Notes under the pieces: model-generated
What the model saw: only the letters and a program-made list of their open reading frames with translations
Told to the model about the DNA's origin: nothing
Databases searched by the model: none
Translations under genes and position numbers: made by a program
Shown: piece by piece, positions 19,073 through 27,341 of the stretch
Layout of the letters: each line of letters begins with the position of its first letter
How positions within the stretch are numbered: position 1 is the stretch's first letter
Assembly (NCBI GenBank): GCA_000969725.1
Contig: JXSR01S045446.1
Source of the DNA: Ophiothrix spiculata
Lineage: Eukaryota; Echinodermata; Ophiuroidea; Amphilepidida; Ophiotrichidae
Strand: one strand, 5' to 3'
Length of the DNA: 27,341 nucleotides

Positions 19073-20759
19073 GGGGACGGTGGGGCTGGTTGGCCCCCTT
19101 TTCATTGGAACGTCCCTGAATCGGACATGATAAAGTCTAGAAGAATTTCCTTTTTACACAAGATAGATATATACCCGAACTATGTGTTACGTAAATACTA
19201 AGACTCTGCGGCTTATCGTTTTTAAATAATAGAGAAAATAAAAAATGTTGTCAAAAGGGCCAACTTACCCCGCATGCGGGGCGAGTTGGCCCACCCAGTG
19301 GGGCAAGTTGGCCCCATTTAGAAAGAAAGAGTCGTACTCATTTTACCGTGACACATTTCATACATTATGTTTTTTAAGTGAAGCACGGGAATGTTCTGCC
19401 CAAGGGGGGCCACTCAGATTTGGAGCTGTACACAACCGCGTTCAAAAAAACGCGTGAAAAGGGTGCTTTTTTCACAGTCGGGCAGGTTACGCGCGTTACG
19501 CGTTTAGGGGCGGAAAATCAAGCATTTCCGTAAAAAAGGGTATGTTTTGAAAATCTTTTCTAACGCGTTTAGGGTCTCTTTCAAAATTCCATGTCAAACT
19601 TTCTCCTGGGACCATGGTCCCAGCTTTCTCCACACCCTTTGCTGGGACCATAAAACCTACGAGGGATTGGAAAGCCAAGCCAAATATCGACTTTCACTCA
19701 CTCAGGTTCCTTACGGTCCGTACTGTCATGTTAATTAGATTGGGTCATACACCCTGGAGTTATGTTGTACATGCAAACTAAATTGAGTCATTTAGTCCAG
19801 TATACCGAACCTTTCATAATCTATTCTACGGGTTTAAAACATTAAAGTTTCTAAAGCTCTCTTGTTATATCTTCAAATTTGACAGATGTACAGTGATTAA
19901 AATTAAAACTTGTTTAGGGCGTGATTTTGTCCAAAACTTGTTAAGGGTACTTTTTTTTAGAAAAAAAGGTCGTGAAAACCTGTTTAGGGCATGATTTTGA
20001 GAATGGACCAAAACCTGCTTAGGGTGGCTCTGAAAAAAAAAATGAACGCGGTTGTGTACAACTCATATCTGAGTGGCCCCCCTGGGTGTTCTGCATACAA
20101 AAATGTCCTTTTAGGATGAAATGCCATAATAAATTAATACAATATCGATCTTTTAAAAAGGTACGTTGTGACATACAGTTTTATCTGCATGCAATATATG
20201 CCACATTTCCTGTAAGTCTTGTGAAAGACTTCTTTCGTCTTATTATACGCAACTATTTACTTGTTTAGAATTAAAATCGTGTTAAAACGTCATAAATGTT
20301 ATTGTCCTTGAGTCTGAGTAGGTTATCGTCCCATCTTAGGCAAATTCGCCATAGGGCCAACTTGCCCCGTGTGGTAGTGGGCGAACCCGCCCCATAGTCC
20401 CAGTTTTGACTTATCCTCGTGGTATACCAACAAAACAAAGAATAAAGAGTATTTAATCTCATGATATGTTGGACATGTACCATACCTCGTAATAAATAAT
20501 ACTAACTTGAACCAGCGAAGTAATATTTTGACACTAGTACAAAATTACTTTTGCTCAAAAAGATTACTAAGGTAACTCAAAAACTCGTTTTATTGATAAC
20601 TCACTCAAAGAGCTGAGTTCGGTCTTGTAAATTTTATGGCAAATTTGATGCTTTATGCATAACCAAAAATCACCAGTTACATAATTCCCCCAAGGTCACG
20701 TGAGCAGAAACACGAGGTGGGCCAACCCGCCCCGAGGGCCAACTTGCCCTACCCTCCCC
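19073..20759. mobile_element. TA-flanked DNA transposon derivative, interrupted
   Basis: The left end reads ggggacggtggggctggttg followed by gccc, and the right end in reverse complement reads ggggagggtagggcaagttg followed by gccc. TA flanks both ends (19071-19072 and 20760-20761). The total is 1,687 bases, or about 1.0 kb once the inner insertion at 19400-20086 is removed. Near both ends it carries several copies, in both orientations, of a gggccaacttgcccc-like motif (about 19257, 19280, 19302, 20354, 20379, 20719 and 20736), plausibly repeated transposase-binding sites. A 14-base perfect palindrome, ccccgcatgcgggg, lies at 19268-19281. No transposase is visible. Confidence 0.7.
19400..20086. 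mobile_element. MITE with exact 8-base target duplication, nested
   Basis: This 687-base element has terminal inverted repeats of about 45 bases (left 19400-19444, right 20043-20086), starting CCAAGGGGGGCCACTCAGAT and CCCAGGGGGGCCACTCAGAT. Both continue into a shared gtacacaaccgcgttca. It is flanked by identical tgttctgc at 19392-19399 and 20087-20094. An 8-base duplication suits hAT or P-type elements. The interior has repeated phrases such as cgcgtttaggg, cttgttaaggg and cctgtttagggcatgatttt. It inserted into, and so is younger than, the element at 19073-20759. Confidence 0.85.
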
Positions 20760-20761
20760 TA

Positions 20762-21105
20762 CTGATATTGTATCAGGAGTGTATTGTTTCTTTTTTGTTC
20801 ATAGGTAATAATAGGATCTGTTTTGGCAGTTGTTTTGATACACGTGATGTAATACTTATATTAAATATGACAAGTTCTAAATACCCAGATACCACTTCGT
20901 GCTTCATCAAAAATGGTACATGATATAGACATCCACAATGGAAAAACTGATACATAACACTGTTAACCTAAATCAGTAAATTGTGGGTCAAAATGAGGTT
21001 GCTTTTATGGACATTTTATACCCTTTACGGATGCTCAAGGCCACTGAACCTGGTTGCTGCTGTGGCGATATTTTGTACAGATTATTTGTTAAATAATAGT
21101 ACGAG
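20762..21105. other. Intergenic sequence between two elements
   Basis: AT-rich sequence. The plus-strand frame 20981-21226 begins with a hydrophobic MRLLLWTFYTLYGC-like text but runs straight into the hAT-like element, so I do not call it a gene. Confidence 0.4.
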
Positions 21106-21307
21106 CAGTGTTCCAACTACCGTTGTATGGTGCATCTTGGCGTATGAGCTAGGGAAATTCGCGCAACAAGTTTCTGTAAATTGTGTGAGCAGTACTTTTT
21201 TCTTGCTTGGCAGCCTCAGCTCGTGATTTTGACGCAGGCACCTCTTCATCGTTGTTAAAATTTGGCGACCTGGCGTAACTTCGCCCAAAACCTTAGAAGG
21301 AACAGTG
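21106..21307. mobile_element. hAT-like MITE (copy 2, opposite orientation)
   Basis: The 202-base element starts CAGTGTTCCAACTACC and ends CTTAGAAGGAACAGTG. In reverse complement it parallels the element at 6256-6468: ttccttctaaggtttt, attttaacaa, gcgtcaaaatcacgagctga and atttacagaaac occur in the same order. Its flanks (agtacgag and atgcaaat) no longer match, so the target duplication has decayed or the end differs slightly. It lies inside overlapping open frames on both strands, which are therefore not genes. Confidence 0.65.
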
Positions 21308-22304
21308 ATGCAAATCATTTAGATAAGATGCGTGCTCATTTCGTAAATTCGTACGTCCTGCAAAAAAAAAATCAAGGACCATCAATTCTACCTCAAGCAT
21401 GTTTATATATTTTTAAATGTTGAAGTAGCATGCGTATGAACCCAGATATACATTACAACTCAATCAGTATCGGCATGACTTCCTTAAAAGAAGTGATACG
21501 GGTAGATGCGTTTCCTCTCTGTCTATTGGTTTTGGGGTAGATCTTTGGAGAATGCAAAGCCGGGATTCAAAGTACCGTGTGTTTGAAAATGCAATATTTA
21601 TAATCCGAGAAAAAGGGTTTCCTTAAAATGATATTAAAGCGTTATTGTTTCCTTGTAAAGTGACAAACAGGTGGGATGCTTGAAAATAATTCAACATTTA
21701 TCACGCATATTGATAAACATGATAACGTGATATGCAAAATCTCGTGATCTTCTGGTATTCTATCAAGTTGTAGGCCAAAGTTCGAATTACTTCAAGCCCA
21801 CTACTGGTATCAAATCTATAGAGCTAAAATAACAACTTATATAACTCAGTGGTAAGAAGGCCATGAATGTCTAACATTTTGGCCTTACAGAACCGGGATT
21901 TGGGTCTACGTGTTAATCTGAGTTGATTCTTGGATACGAAGTCCATGATGGACTCTGAGAAAAGATCATACAAAACTACCATAGCAAATATATGGTGATA
22001 AAGTCGATATTGCTTTGATCTCTATTTTCTCATTTTAAAAAACAAAAGAGCAAAAACTTACTCAGTTGTCTTTAAATATACATTTTTCGGTTCTCAGTAT
22101 AGTCTAAATCATAAATAATTGAATGAATTCCATGTTCAAGGATAAAATCTAAATTATTCCGGTGGCAGAAAGTCATAAAATGCTTCAGTTCGAAAATGAA
22201 GGATACCACACCAACAAGACCCTTCCTAAAACATTTGACAAAGTACAATTTGACCAGAAAATTGGTTAATATTTCGTATTTGACCATCACTATGGTAACC
22301 TAAC
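21308..22304. other. Intergenic sequence with one tRNA-like patch
   Basis: Around 21840-21910 an A-box-like ataactcagtggtaagaagg is followed at tRNA-like spacing by aaccgggatttgggtct, a poor B box. Between them aaggcca and tggcctt could pair. This may be a decayed tRNA-derived SINE head, not an intact tRNA gene. The rest shows nothing specific. Confidence 0.3.
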
Positions 22305-22414
22305 CCATCAGAGTTAACGCCCATTGGTGTATCAACCATCTGAGTTGACGCCAAGGAGTGACGTCCATTTGGTAGGCCTACTAGCGCCTAACACATCACC
22401 GTTGACGTCCATTG
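22305..22414 (+). repeat. Three imperfect copies of a 22-base motif
   Basis: Copies read ccatcagagttaacgcccat (22305), ccatctgagttgacgccaag (22336) and catcaccgttgacgtccatt (22394), with extra tgacgtcc words between. Copy spacing is irregular (31 and 58 bases). The TGACGTC/TGACGCC words resemble CRE/ATF sites, but repeat origin is the simpler reading. Confidence 0.5.
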
Positions 22415-23232
22415 CACTGTTGTTTGAGGTGGACATTTATTCATTTTATACCAAAAAATCAATTTTTTTCTTCACAGAAACTTGAAAAAGTAACTGGAAT
22501 GTGTTGCATAATAAAGTTTTGAACCCCATTCTAATAAAATACTCCATTTTGGTTGAAATTTTGTTAATTTTTAGCTCATTTACTGGGTTTTTTGTAAATT
22601 CAGATTTGTGCAAAAATGAGGGCGCTATTCATATTTCAAATTACTGATTATATTTGATTATCGATTATGTTGTTTGATCTGTGAAGATTTTGGCTAAAAA
22701 TGATAAATAAAATTTTCTTCATTTTCATATCTAATTTCAATAGTACAAACCAGAATATCCCTTCTACATTAAAAAATGAGGTTTTTATGAATAGCGCCAT
22801 CTATTTTGACACTTCAATACAAAATGTCCCTATTTGTATTGGGTTCAAACAACAGTGATTGGTCAACAGGCGATAGCGAATGTTGGCGACTTCATGAAAA
22901 CAACTTCATGGGAGATGGTTTTAACAGAAACCAAAGTTCCTTGCCTGATTTGAAAATAAAAAAAACCAACAGTTTTCAATAATAAGAAAACTTTAGTTGC
23001 TCCATGGTTTGGCAACTGAAAGAATATTTCTTTAAAACGACGAACGTTATTGTTTCATAATAAAATTTCAGTTCCAATCATCATAATGAACATAATTATC
23101 ATAACCGTGTGACGAATGTAAATGATTGTTACAAAGAAAAGTCAATATTTAGTTTATTTGACATCATGCAAGTTTCATATCTATAGCAACGTAGCATAGA
23201 ACATTGATTACATAATAAAACTTAAACTCGTG
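22415..23232. other. Intergenic sequence with a 13-base inverted pair
   Basis: ggcgctattcata (about 22620) has its reverse complement tatgaatagcgcc (about 22786), bracketing about 165 bases of AT-rich DNA. It could be a small MITE, but no target duplication is visible. Otherwise I see nothing specific. Confidence 0.35.
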
Positions 23233-23400
23233 GGCCCGTATTCCAGAAAGACGTTTAGCTAAACCATTGTTTAACTGAGCATCAACTGTCCAGGAATGAT
23301 ACGCATCATTGCCGCTTTCAAGCAGAATAGTTCAATGAGTCGTGCTGTTGACGAGAAATAAAACCTAGATTTAGCTAAACACCTTTCTGGAATACGGGCC
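23233..23400. mobile_element. 168-base palindromic MITE
   Basis: The left arm ggcccgtattccagaaag continues into acgtttagctaaa. The right arm in reverse complement reads ggcccgtattccagaaag then gtgtttagctaaa, a nearly perfect terminal inverted repeat of 31 bases. The flanks end and start with gtg, which may be a short target duplication. GGCCCGTATTC-type elements are familiar dispersed repeats in animal genomes. It has no coding capacity. Confidence 0.8.
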
Positions 23401-24740
23401 GTGATCTTTATAAATAGGCCACGACGCGATAAAGCAGATTATCTTTAAAATAAAATGGGACATGGGCTTTTCACGATTTAGGCTAATAGAACTTGACATA
23501 GTTCGCTTTTCCAAGTTAGAGAAAATTTCGTAATCGAATCAGGGCAGGAAATATAATGGGCTATATTACAGTATTTTTATATGTCAATTTGTGTTCATTT
23601 TCGTAGAAGCTGACAGTGAATTCCATGAGTCATATGCCAACCTTGGTATCCTGATATACAACTCACCTATTTTTAATCTAATGAACAAATTAGTATGACA
23701 TCACATTGCAGGGGTGTGAGAATTCCTCCTGTTGGCCGATTTCCTCTTTAAAAAATATTTTCAGGTATATTTCAGCCGCTGTGGTTTCTGCTATCATAGA
23801 CAAATATTGTGCCAATGTTTCAGATGTAATTAATGTAAAATTTCATTTTCGACATCACCTGCACCCCGATTCCAGTGAAGTATATGTTTGCATTTATAGT
23901 AGATACTTCATTTACCCATTACTTGGCAGGAGAACGTTGATTTTTCACACCGCTGACACACACACGTTGACGCATAGCTCATATTCAAGCAGGCATGACT
24001 TTAAGTGGGCTTGATAGTTTTGTTTTGATACTGAAATAGAGTGTTTCTAGATACGTTTTCAGATGTTTTTCTGAGTTCCGCGCAATATGATAGACCATTT
24101 TTATCTAAGAATATGTTATCAGGAAGATGATTTTGTCCATGCACAGCCACTTATTTGTAGGAAAAAATTCTGATTTGTGGTTGCAGAGTTATTGATTTTT
24201 CAAAAGTTTGCCAATTTTTTTGGAAGTGAAGAAAAGAGAATTTCAGTTGTCTACAAGTTATGTGGACATCCATGCACACTCAAGAATTTTTTTAATATAT
24301 CTGTTAAATCACATGTAAATAAACAACAAGCGGCAAAAATAATGATTGTCTGGGTGTAATTTCTGCGCCTGTTCTTCCGCCTAAAGTAATTTTGATCAGC
24401 TCTTTATCATGCGGAACTAATCATTTTTAAATATCCCGCGCATGTGTGGGCGCAAAAAGCTGCAAAATAACACCTGTTGTGTGTGTAATATCCATTCAGA
24501 CAATTAAAATATTGACCAAATTACTCTGTGTATTGACTAGAGGTGTAACTGGATTGGTGCCGTGACCTTGTTAAATTAACGATACAAAAACCTTCATAAC
24601 TTTGCAACGGAAGGTCGGATTTGAAAAATTCAAACGGATTTAGATTCTTTAGATCAACTGCTTTCATTTAAAATTCATTTGAAGCAATTTGATTCATGAT
24701 TAAAAAATCACCTGAAGTGTCTATTTATAGCTATTTATAT
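23401..24740. other. Intergenic sequence, nothing specific seen
   Basis: AT-rich DNA. The plus-strand frame 23706-24014 (102 codons) is the longest, contains cysteines and histidines without spacing typical of a zinc finger, and lacks exon signals; I do not call it. No repeat pair was seen. Confidence 0.4.
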
Positions 24741-24888
24741 AACTTATACACCATGACTCTTAATGCATAAAAGGTTGTCAGCGCTAAACTTATACATCAT
24801 GACTCTTGATGCAGAAAAGGTGGTTTTTCGGTTGTCAGCGCTAAACTTATACATCATGAGTCTTGATACAGAAAAGGTTGTCAGCGCT
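24741..24888 (+). repeat. Three-copy tandem repeat, about 45-57 base unit
   Basis: Three consecutive units run from aacttatacaccatgactc to gttgtcagcgct, beginning near 24741, 24786 and 24843. The middle unit carries an extra block of about 11 bases (ggtttttcggt). Similarity between units is high. Confidence 0.8.
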
Positions 24889-25375
24889 CGTTAATGGTCC
24901 AACAATTACGTTTGAACTCTTCAGTGCTACTTCAGCGCTAAGTTGTCTTAAGCTCTTACAGTATACGATATAATAACAAACTGTACGATAAAGCTCTTAG
25001 TATATACGATAATGATCAAAGCTCTTAATTTTTATGGTCAAAGCTGAGCTGTGAGTTAGATAATGGTCCAACACTTACGTTGGAACTCTTGGTGCTGCTG
25101 CCATTGCAGTTGGATCTAAGAGCTCTGTCGCACATCACGAAACGTATAAATAACGTACTCATAACGTACACGGGTTTGTTAATTGAAATACATGTATATC
25201 GATTACAAACCATGCAGTGTACGTTATTAGTACGTTGTTCGTACGTTGATGTGTGACAGAGCTCTTAGGGCTCAAGCCCTTATGTACGATAATGGTCAAA
25301 GCTCTTTAGTACGATAGTGGTTAAAGATAGTAGTACGATAACGGTCCAATAATTACTTTTGAACTTTTGGTGCTG
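24889..25375 (+). repeat. Patchy satellite-like array
   Basis: A unit running taatggtccaacaattacgt then ttgaactctt and a tgctgct-like end appears near 24891, 25062 and 25338. Between the units are several short copies of a tacgataatggtcaaagctc-like motif (about 24981, 25009, 25036, 25284 and 25310). Spacing is irregular. This looks like a degenerating satellite, later split by the hairpin element at 25116-25268. Confidence 0.65.
25116..25268. mobile_element. Hairpin element with about 52-base arms
   Basis: The left arm (25116-25171) begins ctaagagctctgtcgcacat and ends taacgtac plus ac. The right arm (25217-25268) is its reverse complement with few mismatches and small indels. The loop is 45 bases. 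It sits in the middle of the satellite-like array. No certain target duplication is visible, so the exact ends are uncertain. Transcribed, it would form one long stem. Confidence 0.7.
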
Positions 25376-26690
25376 CTCAGTTTGTATACAGAAATCTAGG
25401 TATTTCGAGGACAAATAGGGCGAGTTCTTGATTTAAATGCATGTAGGGCCTATATATATATATAGTCGTCTTTTGAGTTGGGCACACTGTTTTTCAAATA
25501 AAACTTTAACCTGATCATATATGGACCAATTAACGCAAGTTACAAACTTTATACAGAGCCTATAAGTTGCCAAAGAGGTACATTAAAGAGAATATTTTTA
25601 TCTATTACATCATCTCACGTGCCAATTTGGCAAAACGTAACGTTTTTTTCGTGAACTTTATCTGACTTTTATTTTTAATTGATACGATATTGTTTACAGG
25701 AAACTTACATTGTTAACGCCCGAATATCATCTGATACCGTCATTTACTCTGTACATAGAGCTCGTACGGCAAGAAGATAGATATCCATAACAATTTCGTG
25801 ATCCATAGTCTTTAATTCCCTTCAACCCTTGTATATGTCCCTAAATTTTCAAAATCAAATTCGTCTACAATTCCCAGACAAACTTATTGTTCAGATAAAA
25901 AATTTCGACAAAATCCTCAGTGCACTTACCAAAATGCTTACAGGCATTTGACATGTTTGAAATTACCATGATCAAGCACAGAAATTTGTGAAAATTGATT
26001 TACATACATTACACGATCAAAAGTGACGTGGTATAAAACTGAAATACACATTCTGGCATGTTGCAAAAAGTGATATTTAGGGGAAAACAATCGATACTTT
26101 CGACACAAATCGTCTAGTAAAAGAAAATCCTGCACAACAGCTACATAAGATTGTCTTATGTGTGAGATTTGATACCGTATATGAAAACCTTTGTACATCT
26201 AATCGTTTTGCTAAAATGAAGTCAACATTCTGGCGTGAAACAATACATGCATGGTATTCTGTAAGATTCCATGCTTGTATATAATTATACCTTACACTTT
26301 AGAATAAGCAACAAACATATCGATGATTCTTTCAAGTTCAGGACCATCCTCATAACTATCTTCGTCACGATGAGTATCACAATGAAGGTGACAAACGAGA
26401 ACATCGATACCGGTATTAATTTGGTTGTTGTTGAAAAAATATTTTTACCCACCTGACTATGTCGATTAGTCGTCATATTAAAAAACATCAACTGCAAGTT
26501 GTCAGTTTAACCGGGTTAAAGTTTTGATATTTTATCTGATATGATACCGTAAATATGGTTTTTATTTCACGACCGATACCAATGACGGAAATGCATTAAA
26601 TACTGAATGTCTAATACAAAACCGAGTCGACATTATTTTTTCATCTTGTTGGCCTAATTTTTCTGTACGATCATTAGGATGATAAGTAAA
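25376..26690. other. Intergenic sequence, nothing specific seen
   Basis: AT-rich DNA with a short TA run at about 25450-25464. Frames at 25938-26198 (minus) and 26271-26497 (both strands) are not supported by any signal. Confidence 0.45.
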
Positions 26691-26730
26691 ATAACACTGA
26701 TGTACTTTTTATAACACTGATGTACTTTTT
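26691..26730. repeat. Perfect 20-base tandem duplication
   Basis: ataacactgatgtacttttt occurs twice back to back (26691-26710 and 26711-26730). It ends exactly where recognisable LINE sequence begins, which suggests a duplication made during 5' truncation or insertion of that element. Confidence 0.85.
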
Positions 26731-27341
26731 GTATCGTATAACAAGGTAAATTCATCTTACGAGCAAATTACTTGCGGTGTTCCTTAGGGTTCCATATTGG
26801 GACCATTGCTTTTCATAATTTACATGAATGATATATGTTCCACATCCAATATGCTGAAGTTTATTTTATTTGCTGACTATACAACTGTATATTACTCAAA
26901 TAATGATATTGATAGATTGTATAATACTGTTAACAGGGAAATACAAGAAATGAATAACTGGTTTAAATGCAACAAATTATCTCTAAATGCATCTTAAACA
27001 AATTTAATGATCATAGGAACATCCTATAAGACCAAGCATTGTAAAACCAACAAAAAGATAATTTTAGATGGATGCAAACTTGAACAAGTATCTTCGGCAA
27101 AATTTCTTGGGATTACCATTGATGAAAATTTGACATGGAAATCTCATATTAACAATATTTGTAAAGTCTGTTCTAGAAATATTGGTGTTTTAAACAAAGT
27201 TAAAGCACTTCTTGCCTAAAACAGCACTATATAAACTCTATTGTACATTAATTATGCCTTATCTTAATTATGGTATCTTACTTTGGGGAAGTGCCTCTAA
27301 GGAATGTCTTACTAAGCTATTTAAATTGCAAAAGAGAGCCT
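26731..27341 (+). pseudogene. 5'-truncated LINE reverse-transcriptase fragment
   Basis: A decayed piece of a non-LTR retrotransposon ORF2 covers the middle and end of the reverse-transcriptase domain and runs off the window edge. In one frame it reads ITCGVP, a stop (TAG, 26785-26787), GSILGPLLFIIYMNDI, then FADYTT at about 26869-26886, NNWFKCNKLSLNAS, a stop (TAA, 26995-26997), and CKLEQVSSAKFLGITIDENL with TWKSHI. A +1 frameshift near 27212 precedes ALYKLYC and LNYGILLWGSA. The catalytic motif should read (F)ADD; here the second aspartate is tyrosine. With two stops, one shift and a lost catalytic residue the copy cannot be active. The style fits the Jockey/CR1/L2 group, but I cannot choose the clade. 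Confidence 0.88.

Noticed and set aside
19490..20035. Repeated tttaggg words resembling telomere repeats
   Set aside because: They are spaced irregularly inside a MITE with clear ends and target duplication, so they belong to the element.
21082..21318. 78- and 81-codon frames on opposite strands
   Set aside because: They overlap the hAT-like MITE at 21106-21307 and parallel its other copy, which is noncoding.
22620..22799. 13-base inverted pair ggcgctattcata
   Set aside because: Too short and without a target duplication to claim an element.
23706..24014. 102-codon plus-strand frame with C and H residues
   Set aside because: Cysteine and histidine spacing fits no zinc-finger pattern, and no exon signals or homology are visible.
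24741..25375. Possible CRISPR-like array
   Set aside because: Units are directly adjacent or irregular, have no unique spacers of constant length, and the genome is eukaryotic.

Overview
The window looks like AT-rich nuclear DNA from an invertebrate animal. It has spliceosomal introns, no operons or Shine-Dalgarno sites, a run of Ns from scaffolding, and many short non-autonomous transposons. The repeat types suggest a marine deuterostome such as an echinoderm or hemichordate: hAT-type ends reading CAGTGTTCC, a palindromic repeat starting GGCCCGTATTCC, tRNA-derived SINEs, and repeats carrying 'gggtatgtgccgc'-like text. That placement is inference and no single feature proves it.

The only gene I can support is the 3' half of a split plus-strand gene. 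Its four exons (2392-2462, 6025-6124, 7054-7090, 9118-9276) have canonical GT/AG borders, and their phases join without a break. They encode roughly the last 121 residues of a charged, probably coiled-coil protein that I cannot name. The 5' end lies upstream or outside the window. Behind the stop codon, the 3' part of the last exon is repeated in tandem: one copy is 92% identical and still open, and a second is badly decayed. Just inside the intron after 2462 there is another tandem duplication that copied the exon-intron junction with its splice donor.

The introns and the roughly 18 kb downstream are dominated by mobile elements, most of which I could delimit from terminal inverted repeats (TIRs) and target-site duplications (TSDs). 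They are: a G/C-run element (741-1074), two fold-back elements (3618-3835 and about 4861-5106), two hAT-like miniature elements (MITEs) of one family (6256-6468 and 21106-21307), a Tc1/mariner-like MITE (7188-7711), a tRNA-derived SINE (8198-8460, minus strand), two elements with 3-bp TSDs like PIF/Harbinger (12592-12853 and 14239-14881), a TTAA-flanked element (16721-17257), a TA-flanked element (19073-20759) interrupted by a second element with an exact 8-bp TSD (19400-20086), and a 168-bp palindromic MITE (23233-23400). A 5'-truncated, inactivated LINE reverse-transcriptase fragment runs off the right edge (26731-27341).

The segment 24741-25375 is a patchy satellite-like array of short repeats with a nearly perfect hairpin element inside it. 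A segment of about 255 bp occurs at 13464-13718 and again at 15487-15742, where it abuts a 419-base assembly gap, so it is either a dispersed repeat or an assembly artefact. I found no rRNA gene, intact tRNA gene, CRISPR array or prokaryotic-type system.
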